From Acidobacteriota bacterium (GTDB taxonomy: Bacteria; Acidobacteriota; Blastocatellia; Pyrinomonadales; Pyrinomonadaceae), in the NCBI GenBank assembly GCA_963169175.1, contig CAUJFK010000251.1:1-5470 (forward strand): a stretch of DNA of 5,470 nucleotides, given 5' to 3'. The notes below the pieces were generated by a model. It was not told the DNA's origin and searched no databases. It worked only from the letters and a program-made list of their open reading frames with translations. Position numbers and translations under genes: made by a program. Of this stretch, positions 1 through 5,027 are shown in pieces (position 1 is the first letter of the stretch; each line of letters opens with the position of its first letter).

Positions 1-210
1 GTGACCGAGGACACGTTTATCGCCGTCCTTGCTGTGGCCACGAATGCGGGGCAGATCAAGACGGGCAGCCTGTGCCGTTCAGACCGGATCGCGAAGTACA
101 ACCAGCTTTTGCGTATCGAGGAAGATCTTGGCGATTCAGCCCGTTTTCCCGGCCGGCGGGCGTTCTATCAGATAGAGCAATCGAAGGCGAATTCACAGTC
201 AAGAGGCTGA
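1..210 (+). CDS. eno: Enolase, C-terminal end (5' part outside window)
   Basis: The last 69 residues of enolase, the cytoplasmic glycolytic enzyme that interconverts 2-phosphoglycerate and phosphoenolpyruvate. The reading frame is open at base 1, so the first GTG is an internal codon, not a start. Visible family signatures are TED at residues 2-4, GQIKTG at 17-22 (its lysine, residue 20, corresponds to catalytic Lys396 of yeast enolase), RSDR at 26-29, and AKYNQLLRIEE at 31-41. The tail after LG (residues 43-44) is of usual length with a short non-conserved extension. Two normally conserved acidic positions are valine here: residue 1 (Glu of SGETED) and residue 9 (Asp of IADLAV). The other catalytic residues lie upstream and cannot be judged. 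The stop is followed after 5 nt by the proposed start of the next gene, which suggests co-transcription. Confidence 0.95.
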   Translation: MTEDTFIAVLAVATNAGQIKTGSLCRSDRIAKYNQLLRIEEDLGDSARFPGRRAFYQIEQSKANSQSRG

Positions 211-215
211 AGCGG

Positions 216-725
216 TTGGACATCGAGAAGCATTTTTCCAACGGCCGTCCGCGAGTTAACGCGCGAGTGATCGTGGACCATATCGGCGGCGATCTTGTGC
301 GATTTGCCGAATTGATGCGTGTCTTCGAACGCGGTGATCGCAGGGTTCAGCAATACGCCGCATGGCCGGTCAGCCTTGTCGCTGAATCGCACCCGGAACT
401 CATCAAGCCGTATCTGGGAAAACTCATCGGTTATCTCGAGCGAAGCGATGTCCACAATGCGGTAAAGCGTAGCGTGACGCGGTTGCTCCAATTCGTCGAG
501 TTGCCAAAGCGATTGCACGGACGGGTATTCTCATCCTGCCTGGACCTTGTCCTCGAACCGTCTGAGCCAATAGCAGTTCGATGTTTTGCACTAACAGCCG
601 CCGAAAGAATAGCAAAAGATCACCCTGCCCTAATGAGCGAGTTAAAACTCGCCGCCGAAATGCGGATTGAGCATGCCTCAGCCGGAATGAAAGTGAGAAT
701 TAGACGCCTGCTTTCCGGAAAATGA
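216..725 (+). CDS. HEAT-repeat-like conserved protein of unknown function
   Basis: A 169-residue, mostly alpha-helical protein with no signal peptide or membrane segment, probably cytoplasmic. It resembles a small family of about 170 residues known to me mainly from Bacteroidetes and related bacteria, sometimes described as HEAT-repeat proteins. Visible landmarks are the AAW then HPELI-PYL-KLI block near residues 45-70, the VKR...LLQF helix near 80-95, a second helical pair with EPIAVRCFAL near 115-125, and SAGMKVR near the end. No catalytic motif is apparent, so the role may be protein-protein contact. I chose TTG at 216 because AAGAGG (201-206) lies 9 nt upstream as a ribosome binding site, and because homology-like sequence starts at DIEKHF. 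The frame is open back to ATG 72, but that stretch overlaps eno and looks non-coding. The stop overlaps the next start as ATGA. Function unknown. Confidence 0.8.
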   Translation: MDIEKHFSNGRPRVNARVIVDHIGGDLVRFAELMRVFERGDRRVQQYAAWPVSLVAESHPELIKPYLGKLIGYLERSDVHNAVKRSVTRLLQFVELPKRLHGRVFSSCLDLVLEPSEPIAVRCFALTAAERIAKDHPALMSELKLAAEMRIEHASAGMKVRIRRLLSGK

Positions 726-1249
726 AACGTGTTGTGGTCATCGGTTCGGGCGGGGCAGGGAAATCGACCTTTTCGCGGAAACTTGGCGAGGCGACGGGTT
801 TAGAAGTTATTCATCTCGACGGCATTTACTGGCGGCCGAATTGGGAAAAGACACCGAAAGATGAATGGGAACGGACCGTGCGGGAACTTATAAAGAAGGA
901 CGCATGGATAATGGACGGCAATTTTGGCGGCACGCGCGCGATCAGGGTCAGGGCCGCCGACACGGTAATTCTTCTCGACGTTCCACGCCGCATTTGCCTC
1001 TACCGTGTTCTCAAACGTTCGATCATTTTTCGCGGCCGCAGCCGTCCCGATATGGCCGCGGGCTGCAATGAGAAAGTAGATCTGGAATTTCTGGCCTGGG
1101 TTTGGAATTACCCGCGAAGCGGACGCAAACGGGCCCTGGATGAAATGAAGCAGTTTCCGGAAAAACGGTTTGTTATACTCAGGTCCGGGCGTGAGGCCGC
1201 CGAATTTATCCGAAATGCCGCCGCCAAAAGTAATGGAAGTCAAACTTGA
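722..1249 (+). CDS. P-loop NTPase, FlaR / adenylate-kinase-like small kinase
   Basis: A 175-residue cytoplasmic P-loop protein of the group often annotated as 'DNA topology modulation protein FlaR' or adenylate-kinase-like protein. The Walker A loop GSGGAGKS is at residues 8-15, directly after the first beta strand. A conserved HLDGIYW (31-37) follows, with Asp33 in the position where nucleoside/nucleotide kinases bind substrate. WIMDGNF (62-68) and the hydrophobic strand VILLDVP (82-88, Walker B-like) come next. The arginine-rich lid region with RSRPDM (106-111) and the FLAWVWNYP segment (123-131) complete the usual family order. Length is normal. The natural substrate of this group is not established, so the FlaR name says little about function. 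The start ATG overlaps the previous stop by 4 nt, which implies translational coupling, and the 3' end overlaps the GNAT gene by 17 nt. Confidence 0.9.
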   Translation: MKRVVVIGSGGAGKSTFSRKLGEATGLEVIHLDGIYWRPNWEKTPKDEWERTVRELIKKDAWIMDGNFGGTRAIRVRAADTVILLDVPRRICLYRVLKRSIIFRGRSRPDMAAGCNEKVDLEFLAWVWNYPRSGRKRALDEMKQFPEKRFVILRSGREAAEFIRNAAAKSNGSQT

Positions 1250-1664
1250 CGAATTTGTTGTCAGCACCGACCGCTCGCTGCTTGATATCGACGCTATCCA
1301 CCGCTTTCTGGTCGAAGCTTCCTACTGGGCACGGGAACGCACACTCGAACAGACGAAAACGGCGATCGAAAACTCGATCTGCTTTGGCCTTTATTCCGAC
1401 GGTCGCCTGATAGGGTTTGCACGCGTGGTCACTGATCGCGCGACGTTCGCATATATCGGCGATGTTTTTGTCATTGACGAATTTCGCGGCCGCGGTTTGA
1501 GCAAATGGCTGATGGAAGTGATCATTTCGCACCCTGAATTGCAAGGCCTTCGCCGCTGGGTCCTCGCCACACGCGACGCGCATTCTCTTTACGAAAAATT
1601 TGGCTTCCACGAACTCGTCCACCCCGACCGCTGGATGGAACGCCCGGCTCCAAATGCGTATTGA
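1233..1664 (+). CDS. GNAT-family N-acetyltransferase
   Basis: A 143-residue GNAT acetyltransferase that should transfer an acetyl group from acetyl-CoA to an unknown amine. Domain order is complete: N-terminal strand and helix (STDRSLLDIDAIHRFL, 11-26, then SYWARERT, 30-37), strands GLYSDGRLIGFARVVTD (52-68) and FAYIGDVFV (72-80), acetyl-CoA pyrophosphate loop RGRGLS (85-90, matching R/Q-x-x-G-x-G/A with Ser last), the helix KWLMEVII (91-98), LATRDAHSLYEKFGF (111-125) with the usual motif-B tyrosine, and a short C-terminal strand. The frame opens at ATG 1170, with a further in-frame ATG at 1215. I prefer ATG 1233 because homologous-looking sequence begins there and it overlaps the kinase gene by only 17 nt. 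No strong ribosome binding site is visible, which suggests coupling to the upstream gene. Substrate not predictable. Confidence 0.9.
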   Translation: MEVKLDEFVVSTDRSLLDIDAIHRFLVEASYWARERTLEQTKTAIENSICFGLYSDGRLIGFARVVTDRATFAYIGDVFVIDEFRGRGLSKWLMEVIISHPELQGLRRWVLATRDAHSLYEKFGFHELVHPDRWMERPAPNAY

Positions 1665-1683
1665 CTGTTTGGATCCGGAATAA

Positions 1684-1780
1684 CCCTTCGTGCACTTTGT
1701 GTCTTCACCTTTGTGGACTTTGTGCTGTAGAACTTTTACCACAGAGGCACAAAGGTGAAGACACAAAGGCCGCAGAGAGA
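1684..1780. repeat. Large palindromic CTTTGTG/CACAAAG repeat element
   Basis: The left arm 1695-1715 and right arm 1748-1768 are perfect 21-base reverse complements separated by 32 bases. The arms consist of CTTTGTG heptamers (1695, 1709, 1718) and their complements CACAAAG (1748, 1762). The spacer continues the pairing imperfectly (CTTTGTG at 1718-1724 against CACAGAG at 1740-1746). Outer sequence such as CCCTTCGTGC (1684-1693) faces GGCCGCAGAG with poorer pairing. It does not encode a credible protein. It resembles dispersed intergenic palindromes of several environmental bacterial phyla and could be a non-autonomous mobile (REP/MITE-like) element. It sits after the GNAT stop and may also act as a transcript end, although there is no U-tract typical of an intrinsic terminator. 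Confidence 0.85.
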
Positions 1781-1793
1781 GAGAGGAAATATC

Positions 1794-1824
1794 TTGTACG
1801 GCCGTGGCCTGGTTCGGTTATAAT
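1794..1824 (+). promoter_or_regulatory. Sigma-70-type promoter candidate for the iPGM-like gene
   Basis: A perfect TATAAT (-10) lies at 1819-1824. A weak -35 candidate, TTGTAC, is at 1794-1799, 19 bases upstream and matching the consensus only at TTG. The transcript would start near 1831, giving a leader of about 66 nt before ATG 1897. The promoter sits just downstream of the palindromic repeat, in a locally AT-rich stretch. Confidence 0.5.
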
Positions 1825-1825
1825 A

Positions 1826-1856
1826 GATCAGGTCAACTTTTGCCAGGTTGACGATC
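1826..1856. promoter_or_regulatory. Inverted repeat at the predicted transcript start
   Basis: GTCAAC (1832-1837) and GTTGAC (1847-1852) are perfect complements around a 9-base loop. The pairing continues outward to GATC (1826-1829) and GATC (1853-1856), with a two-base bulge (AG) on the left. The element overlaps the predicted +1 region directly downstream of TATAAT. It could be an operator for a dimeric regulator or a 5'-leader hairpin. No factor is identifiable from sequence alone. Confidence 0.4.
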
Positions 1857-1896
1857 GCTGCCCACTCCTCGCAAACCTTCACCTGAGTATTCCTAT

Positions 1897-3408
1897 ATGA
1901 GCCTGCACAGAGATCGGCCGTTGGCACTTATTATTCTAGACGGTTGGGGTGTTTCGTCATCGCGCGATCGCAACGCCATCGCGCAGGCTCATACGCCGTT
2001 CTACGATGCGATAAGGAATCGTTACGCCTCAACAACGCTTGCGGTTGGCGGATCGGCGGGCGCCGAGATGGGACACCGGATCATCGGGGCCGGCCGTTTG
2101 GTCCGCTCTGACGCGTCCCGGATAGCCGATGCCGTTTCAACCGGCGCGATCCTGAAGAACGATGTCCTTCTATCGGCCCTTGCCCGCGCGGCATCGGCGG
2201 AACAGGCGGTACATTTTGTCGGCTTGCTCAGCGATAGCGGCGTGCATTCGTCGCAGGAAACCCTGTTCGCACTACTGCGAATGGCAAAGACGTCGGGTGT
2301 GCGGGAAGCGTTCATTCACGGAATTCTTGATGGCCGCGATGTTCAGCCCCGAACCGCGGACATTTATGTTGAGGCCCTCGAGATAAAAATGGCGGACATC
2401 GGCCTTGGCCGGATCGCGTCGCTCTGCGGGCGTTTCTACGCAATGGACAGCTCCGACCATTGGGAACGGACCGCGAGGGCCTACACAATGATGGTCCACG
2501 GCGAAGGCGAACGATGCGCCGACGCCGTTACAGCGGTCCGCGCTTCTTTTCTTCGCGGAATTTCGGATGAGTTCATTTCGCCCCTCGTGTTGGAAAAGGC
2601 TGTGGATAAACCTGTCGCGACGTTAAAGAACGATGATCTTGTGATCTTCTTCAATCACCGCGACGAAGGGATGCGTCAGCTTGTCCGGTCGATCGCCGTG
2701 CCGGACTACGCTTCGCCGGGGCCGCGTATCGAGGCCGTTTGCCTGACGGAATACGACCCCGAATTTAGATTGGCTGTCGCCTTTGGGCCGGAGACAAGCG
2801 GCGGTTGCCTGGCTGAAGTTTTGGAAGCCGAACGGTTGGCAAATTTTCGTATTACCGAAACCGCGCGGTCGGCCCATGTAACCACTTTTTTCAACGGTGC
2901 CGCACACTCAAGCATGGACCGGGAACGGCATCTTTTTCTTCAAACGGCTGATATCGGGATTATTGGTTCCGAGCCTGAGTCCAAGAGTTTTAAGATCGCT
3001 GACGCGGCTATCCGAGGCGTTGAGGCCACTGCGAACGGCCTGTTCATCGTCAACTTTCCGGCGGCGGCGATCGCGGCCGAAACCGGTGATCTTGCAAAGA
3101 CCGTCGAGGCCGTTCAGTTCATCGACACGTGTCTTGAAGGCGTAGTGGGCCAGATCTGCAAACGGAACGGTGCAGTGTTGATAACCGCATCGCATTGCGG
3201 CTGCGAGAATGTCATGGTTTCGGGAACGTCCGATCCGGTTGCGGAGCCAGCCGATATTTCTGTACCGCTTCTCGTGGTCGATCCGGCGGATGCAGGAGCG
3301 AGACTCGCACCCGGCGGGTCACCCGCTGATATCGCTCCGACATTATTGGGAATTCTCGGCGTTGAAAAACCGGCCGAAATGACCGGGCGCGATCTGCGGA
3401 TCGGCTAA
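1897..3408 (+). CDS. Cofactor-independent phosphoglycerate mutase homologue, active site lost (probable pseudoenzyme)
   Basis: 503 residues, close to the normal iPGM length (about 510), and homologous end to end: LDGWG (14-18), IGAGR (63-67), LSDSGVHS (111-118), ILDGRDVQPRTA (143-154), GRFYAMD (178-184), HVT (327-329), EMTGRDL (494-500). iPGM interconverts 3- and 2-phosphoglycerate through a phosphoserine and two Mn ions. Using Geobacillus stearothermophilus iPGM numbering, the segment around nucleophile Ser62 (MGNSEVGH) is shortened here to MGH (58-60), so the serine is absent. Asp403 and His407 become Ala391 and Glu395, Asp444 becomes Ser432, His462 becomes Asp453, Arg191 becomes Ser, Arg264 becomes Gly258 and Lys336 becomes Arg324. 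Retained are Asp12 (Asp15), His123 (His117), Asp153/Arg154 (in DGRD, 145-148), Arg185 (Arg179), Arg261 (Arg255) and His445 (His433). The frame is intact, so this is not a decayed gene. Mutase activity is very unlikely. A binding or regulatory role is inference. The ribosome binding site is weak. Confidence 0.9.
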   Translation: MSLHRDRPLALIILDGWGVSSSRDRNAIAQAHTPFYDAIRNRYASTTLAVGGSAGAEMGHRIIGAGRLVRSDASRIADAVSTGAILKNDVLLSALARAASAEQAVHFVGLLSDSGVHSSQETLFALLRMAKTSGVREAFIHGILDGRDVQPRTADIYVEALEIKMADIGLGRIASLCGRFYAMDSSDHWERTARAYTMMVHGEGERCADAVTAVRASFLRGISDEFISPLVLEKAVDKPVATLKNDDLVIFFNHRDEGMRQLVRSIAVPDYASPGPRIEAVCLTEYDPEFRLAVAFGPETSGGCLAEVLEAERLANFRITETARSAHVTTFFNGAAHSSMDRERHLFLQTADIGIIGSEPESKSFKIADAAIRGVEATANGLFIVNFPAAAIAAETGDLAKTVEAVQFIDTCLEGVVGQICKRNGAVLITASHCGCENVMVSGTSDPVAEPADISVPLLVVDPADAGARLAPGGSPADIAPTLLGILGVEKPAEMTGRDLRIG

Positions 3409-3452
3409 GGACGGGAACTGGCTAGTTTACTGTAACCGCTCGATCGCAAGTA

Positions 3453-3538
3453 CCCTTGTGCCCTCTGTTTCTTCATCTTGGCGATCTTTGTGTTAAAGAA
3501 AACGCTAACACAAAGGCCGCAAAGGGCGGGCACAAAGT
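3453..3538. repeat. Second palindromic CTTTGTG/CACAAAG repeat, diverged
   Basis: The central arms CTTTGTGTTA (3486-3495) and TAACACAAAG (3506-3515) pair perfectly across a 10-base loop. The next bases pair in part (GCG 3481-3483 with CGC 3518-3520). The outer arms CCCTTGTGCCC (3453-3463) and GGGCACAAAG (3528-3537) pair almost fully, giving an imperfect 86-base hairpin. It belongs to the same heptamer-built family as the copy at 1684-1780, but the arrangement differs. The element starts 45 bases after the iPGM-like stop. It may help end that transcript or be a mobile-element remnant. Confidence 0.75.
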
Positions 3539-3682
3539 GCGCGAAGAAGTGATCGTCAAGAACTACTTCCAAAATATCTATTTCAGTCCACCATGTCGTT
3601 AAACCCCACCTTATGACATTTCCGTCCCTTCGTGCTAATCTTGTTTTCCTTCAAACTTAAGACGGAAGAAAGACAATACACG
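3539..3682 (+). promoter_or_regulatory. tdk upstream region with weak promoter candidate
   Basis: This stretch between the repeat and tdk has no credible gene. A weak sigma-70-like pair is ATGACA (3613-3618, five of six to TTGACA), 17 bases, then TAATCT (3636-3641, three of six to TATAAT). It would start transcription near 3648 and leave a 35-nt leader. CCCTTCGTGC at 3626-3635 exactly repeats 1684-1693 at the edge of the first palindrome and may be a repeat fragment. The purine-rich GGAAGAAAG (3664-3672) lies 10 bases before the tdk ATG and is the likely ribosome binding site. Confidence 0.35.
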
Positions 3683-4300
3683 ATGGTTGAAGAGTTTAGT
3701 TTCGACAATACAGACGAGCGCCGTAAGCACCGGCAGAACGGTACAGGTTGGGTAGAAGTGATCGTCGGTTCAATGTTTTCGGGAAAGTCAGAGGAGTTGA
3801 TCAGGCGACTAAATCGCGCGGCAATTGCGCGGCAGAAAGTACAGGTTTTCAAGCCCATAATTGATGCTCGTTATTCGGTCGAAGAGATTGCCTCGCATGC
3901 CGGCCGCAAGCATCTTTCAACGCCGGTTGCGACTGCGGCCGAGCTTAACGGAAATGTTGACCCGGAAACGCAGGTCGTCGGGATAGACGAAGGCCAGTTT
4001 TTTGACGCCGGGCTGGTCGATGTCGTTACTGAACTTGCCAATGCGGGAAAACGCGTGATAATCGCCGGCCTCGACCAGGACTACACCGGAAAGCCGTTCG
4101 AGCCGATGCCGCAGCTTTTATGCGTGGCGGAGTATATAACAAAGATCCACGCGATCTGCGTAAAATGCGGTTCGACCGCCAATTTTACGCAACGCACGGT
4201 CGAATCGGACGCCCGTGTCGAAGTCGGTGCCTCAGATAAATACGAAGCCCGCTGCCGTAAATGCTTTGTCCCGCATTCGGACGCTCCGACAGTAGTTTAG
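3683..4300 (+). CDS. tdk: Thymidine kinase (type II, zinc-binding)
   Basis: A 205-residue thymidine kinase, which phosphorylates thymidine to dTMP with ATP in the cytoplasmic salvage pathway. Motifs appear in the family order: the P-loop GSMFSGKS at 29-36, a substrate/phosphate region with KPIIDARYS (58-66) and SHAGRK (71-76), GIDEGQFF (100-107) with Glu103 as the expected catalytic base, GLDQDYTGKPFEPMP (129-143), and the thymidine-binding lid with TQR (169-171). Four cysteines form the zinc site: C159 and C162 (CVKC), then C191 and C194 (CRKC). The frame extends upstream to GTG 3632, but ATG 3683 matches normal family length and has a purine-rich ribosome binding site 10 bases upstream. The N-terminal extension of about 20 charged residues before the first strand is slightly long but not unusual. 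Its gene neighbours are functionally unrelated. Confidence 0.97.
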   Translation: MVEEFSFDNTDERRKHRQNGTGWVEVIVGSMFSGKSEELIRRLNRAAIARQKVQVFKPIIDARYSVEEIASHAGRKHLSTPVATAAELNGNVDPETQVVGIDEGQFFDAGLVDVVTELANAGKRVIIAGLDQDYTGKPFEPMPQLLCVAEYITKIHAICVKCGSTANFTQRTVESDARVEVGASDKYEARCRKCFVPHSDAPTVV

Positions 4301-4337
4301 GCCCAATCAGGCCTTATGTACGGTCAGGCTTCGCAGT

Positions 4338-4367
4338 TTGACGCCATCGCGTTGTTAACGCTAAACT
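4338..4367 (+). promoter_or_regulatory. Promoter candidate for the riboswitch-metH transcript
   Basis: TTGACG (4338-4343, five of six to TTGACA) is followed after 18 bases by TAAACT (4362-4367, four of six to TATAAT). Transcription would start near 4374, only a few bases before the first stem of the riboswitch candidate at 4380, which is the expected geometry. A small inverted repeat GCGTT/AACGC (4349-4361) lies between the two boxes. Its meaning is unknown. Confidence 0.45.
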
Positions 4368-4379
4368 TGAAAGTTACAA

Positions 4380-4430
4380 CGTGGTGAGTTAGAGCGACTT
4401 GCGACCACGATAAAAAATCGCTAAAAAGCT
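4380..4430 (+). promoter_or_regulatory. SAM-II (SAM-alpha) riboswitch aptamer candidate
   Basis: This leader matches the S-adenosylmethionine-binding SAM-II pseudoknot in sequence, structure and gene context. P1 is CGTGGT (4380-4385) with ACCACG (4404-4409). The loop begins GAGTTA, like the family GAUUUA/GAUUUG, and ends CTTGCG, like UUGCA. After P1 come GATAAA (4409-4414) and the near-invariant GCTAAAAAG (4420-4428). Pseudoknot pairs are GCG (4401-4403) with CGC (4419-4421), and AGC (4393-4395) with GCT (4428-4430). Relative to the Sargasso Sea metX aptamer as I recall it, the equivalent of C15-G51 is G4394-C4429, a compensatory change. T4400 and T4422 occupy the two uridines (21 and 44) of the SAM site. 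Odd points: one extra loop base and G4388 where a U is usual. Expected effect: SAM represses the downstream genes. SAM-II is best known from alphaproteobacteria. Confidence 0.78.
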
Positions 4431-4453
4431 AAGAGTTCAATTGAATAGATTTT

Positions 4454-4488
4454 GAAGAAACTCTGTGCTTTTAGTGCAGAGTTTTTTC
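4454..4488 (+). terminator. Intrinsic terminator of the riboswitch leader
   Basis: GAAGAAACTCTG (4454-4465) pairs with CAGAGTTTTTTC (4477-4488): 12 bp with one G-T wobble and an 11-base loop. A run of six T (4482-4487) ends the hairpin, and the pairing of these T with upstream A leaves a strong 8-bp core. It finishes two bases before ATG 4490, so it should stop transcription before the gene. It covers the only purine-rich segment (AGAG) that could serve as ribosome binding site. It may act as the expression platform of the riboswitch. Confidence 0.75.
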
Positions 4489-4489
4489 T

Positions 4490-5023
4490 ATGGAAGTCGG
4501 GTCGATTGAAGTAGTGGTGGAGCCGGATGCTGCGGAATATCGCCGCGTCCTTAGCGAGCGCGCACATTTTACGATTAAGAACCTTCGATACGGTTTAGGA
4601 GTGTTGGGTGCTGCCGTGATCATATGGACTATTAATACACTTGTAATACCAGATTTCGATGGTCCCTGGCATCGAACCATATTGTTGGGGTTGAGTATAG
4701 CGTGCGCCTCATTCCTTTTTGTTTATGTTGCGTTTAATCATAGTATTCGCCAACAGGCAAACAAATGGACAGGGACGGGGGAACCGATCACGTATTCGCT
4801 AAGCCCGAAAGGCATTAAATCTTCGTCGAAGCTCTTGATCTGGGAATCGCCGTGGAGTAGGTTCACACATATAGTTGAGACCGATTCTGATCTTCTGTTC
4901 ATTGTTGAAGGGAATGATTTTGTTCCGATACCTAAACGATTCGTTTCGGGCCAAACGGCCTTGGAGCAACTGCGTCGTTTGATTCTTTCAAATGCGAAGG
5001 GTACGGTTGACCTGATGAGTTAA
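4490..5023 (+). CDS. YcxB-like membrane protein with two transmembrane helices
   Basis: A 177-residue inner-membrane protein of unknown function. A short N-terminal strand/helix region (EVVVEPDAAEYRRVL, 7-21) precedes two hydrophobic helices at about 34-53 and 62-82. The soluble C-terminal domain (about 100-167) has the YcxB-like pattern: YSLSPKGIKSSS, then a W-x-x-F-THIVET strand, a hydrophobic LLFIVEG strand, and VPIPKRFVSGQ followed by an amphipathic helix. No catalytic residues are evident. ATG 4490 is chosen because the family N-terminal segment begins right there, although the ribosome binding site would be inside the terminator stem. The DNA is visibly more AT-rich (about 40% GC in 4621-4680) than the iPGM-like gene (about 65% in 3061-3120), which may indicate later acquisition. 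metH starts 4 nt after the stop, so the two are probably co-transcribed under SAM control. Confidence 0.82.
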   Translation: MEVGSIEVVVEPDAAEYRRVLSERAHFTIKNLRYGLGVLGAAVIIWTINTLVIPDFDGPWHRTILLGLSIACASFLFVYVAFNHSIRQQANKWTGTGEPITYSLSPKGIKSSSKLLIWESPWSRFTHIVETDSDLLFIVEGNDFVPIPKRFVSGQTALEQLRRLILSNAKGTVDLMS

Positions 5024-5027
5024 CATA

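Noticed and set aside
72..215. Upstream extension of the HEAT-like frame to ATG 72
   Set aside because: It overlaps the well-supported enolase end for over 130 bases, and its translation lacks the family's N-terminal pattern. TTG 216 has a suitable ribosome binding site.
1206..1766. 186-codon antisense open frame opposite the GNAT gene
   Set aside because: The GNAT frame is clearly coding, and the antisense product has no recognisable motif and runs into the palindromic repeat.
1661..1900. 79-codon open frame across the gap before the iPGM-like gene
   Set aside because: It runs through the palindromic repeat and promoter region, and its translation is dominated by repeat-derived Cys/Leu/His patterns with no family resemblance.
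3632..3682. GTG 3632 as the tdk start
   Set aside because: It would add 17 non-homologous residues. ATG 3683 has the ribosome binding site and gives the normal family length.
3545..3766. 13-base direct repeat AGAAGTGATCGTC at 3545-3557 and 3754-3766
   Set aside because: The second copy lies in conserved tdk coding sequence. One shared 13-mer in a window of this size is compatible with chance, and nothing else extends the match.
4299..4314. AGGCC/GGCCT hairpin at the tdk stop as a terminator
   Set aside because: It has only a 5-bp stem and no T-tract, so it is too weak to call.
4374..4489. SAH, cobalamin or SAM-I riboswitch instead of SAM-II
   Set aside because: The leader is too short for cobalamin or SAM-I elements and lacks their conserved boxes. 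It also does not show the SAH-element core. The SAM-II pattern fits base by base.
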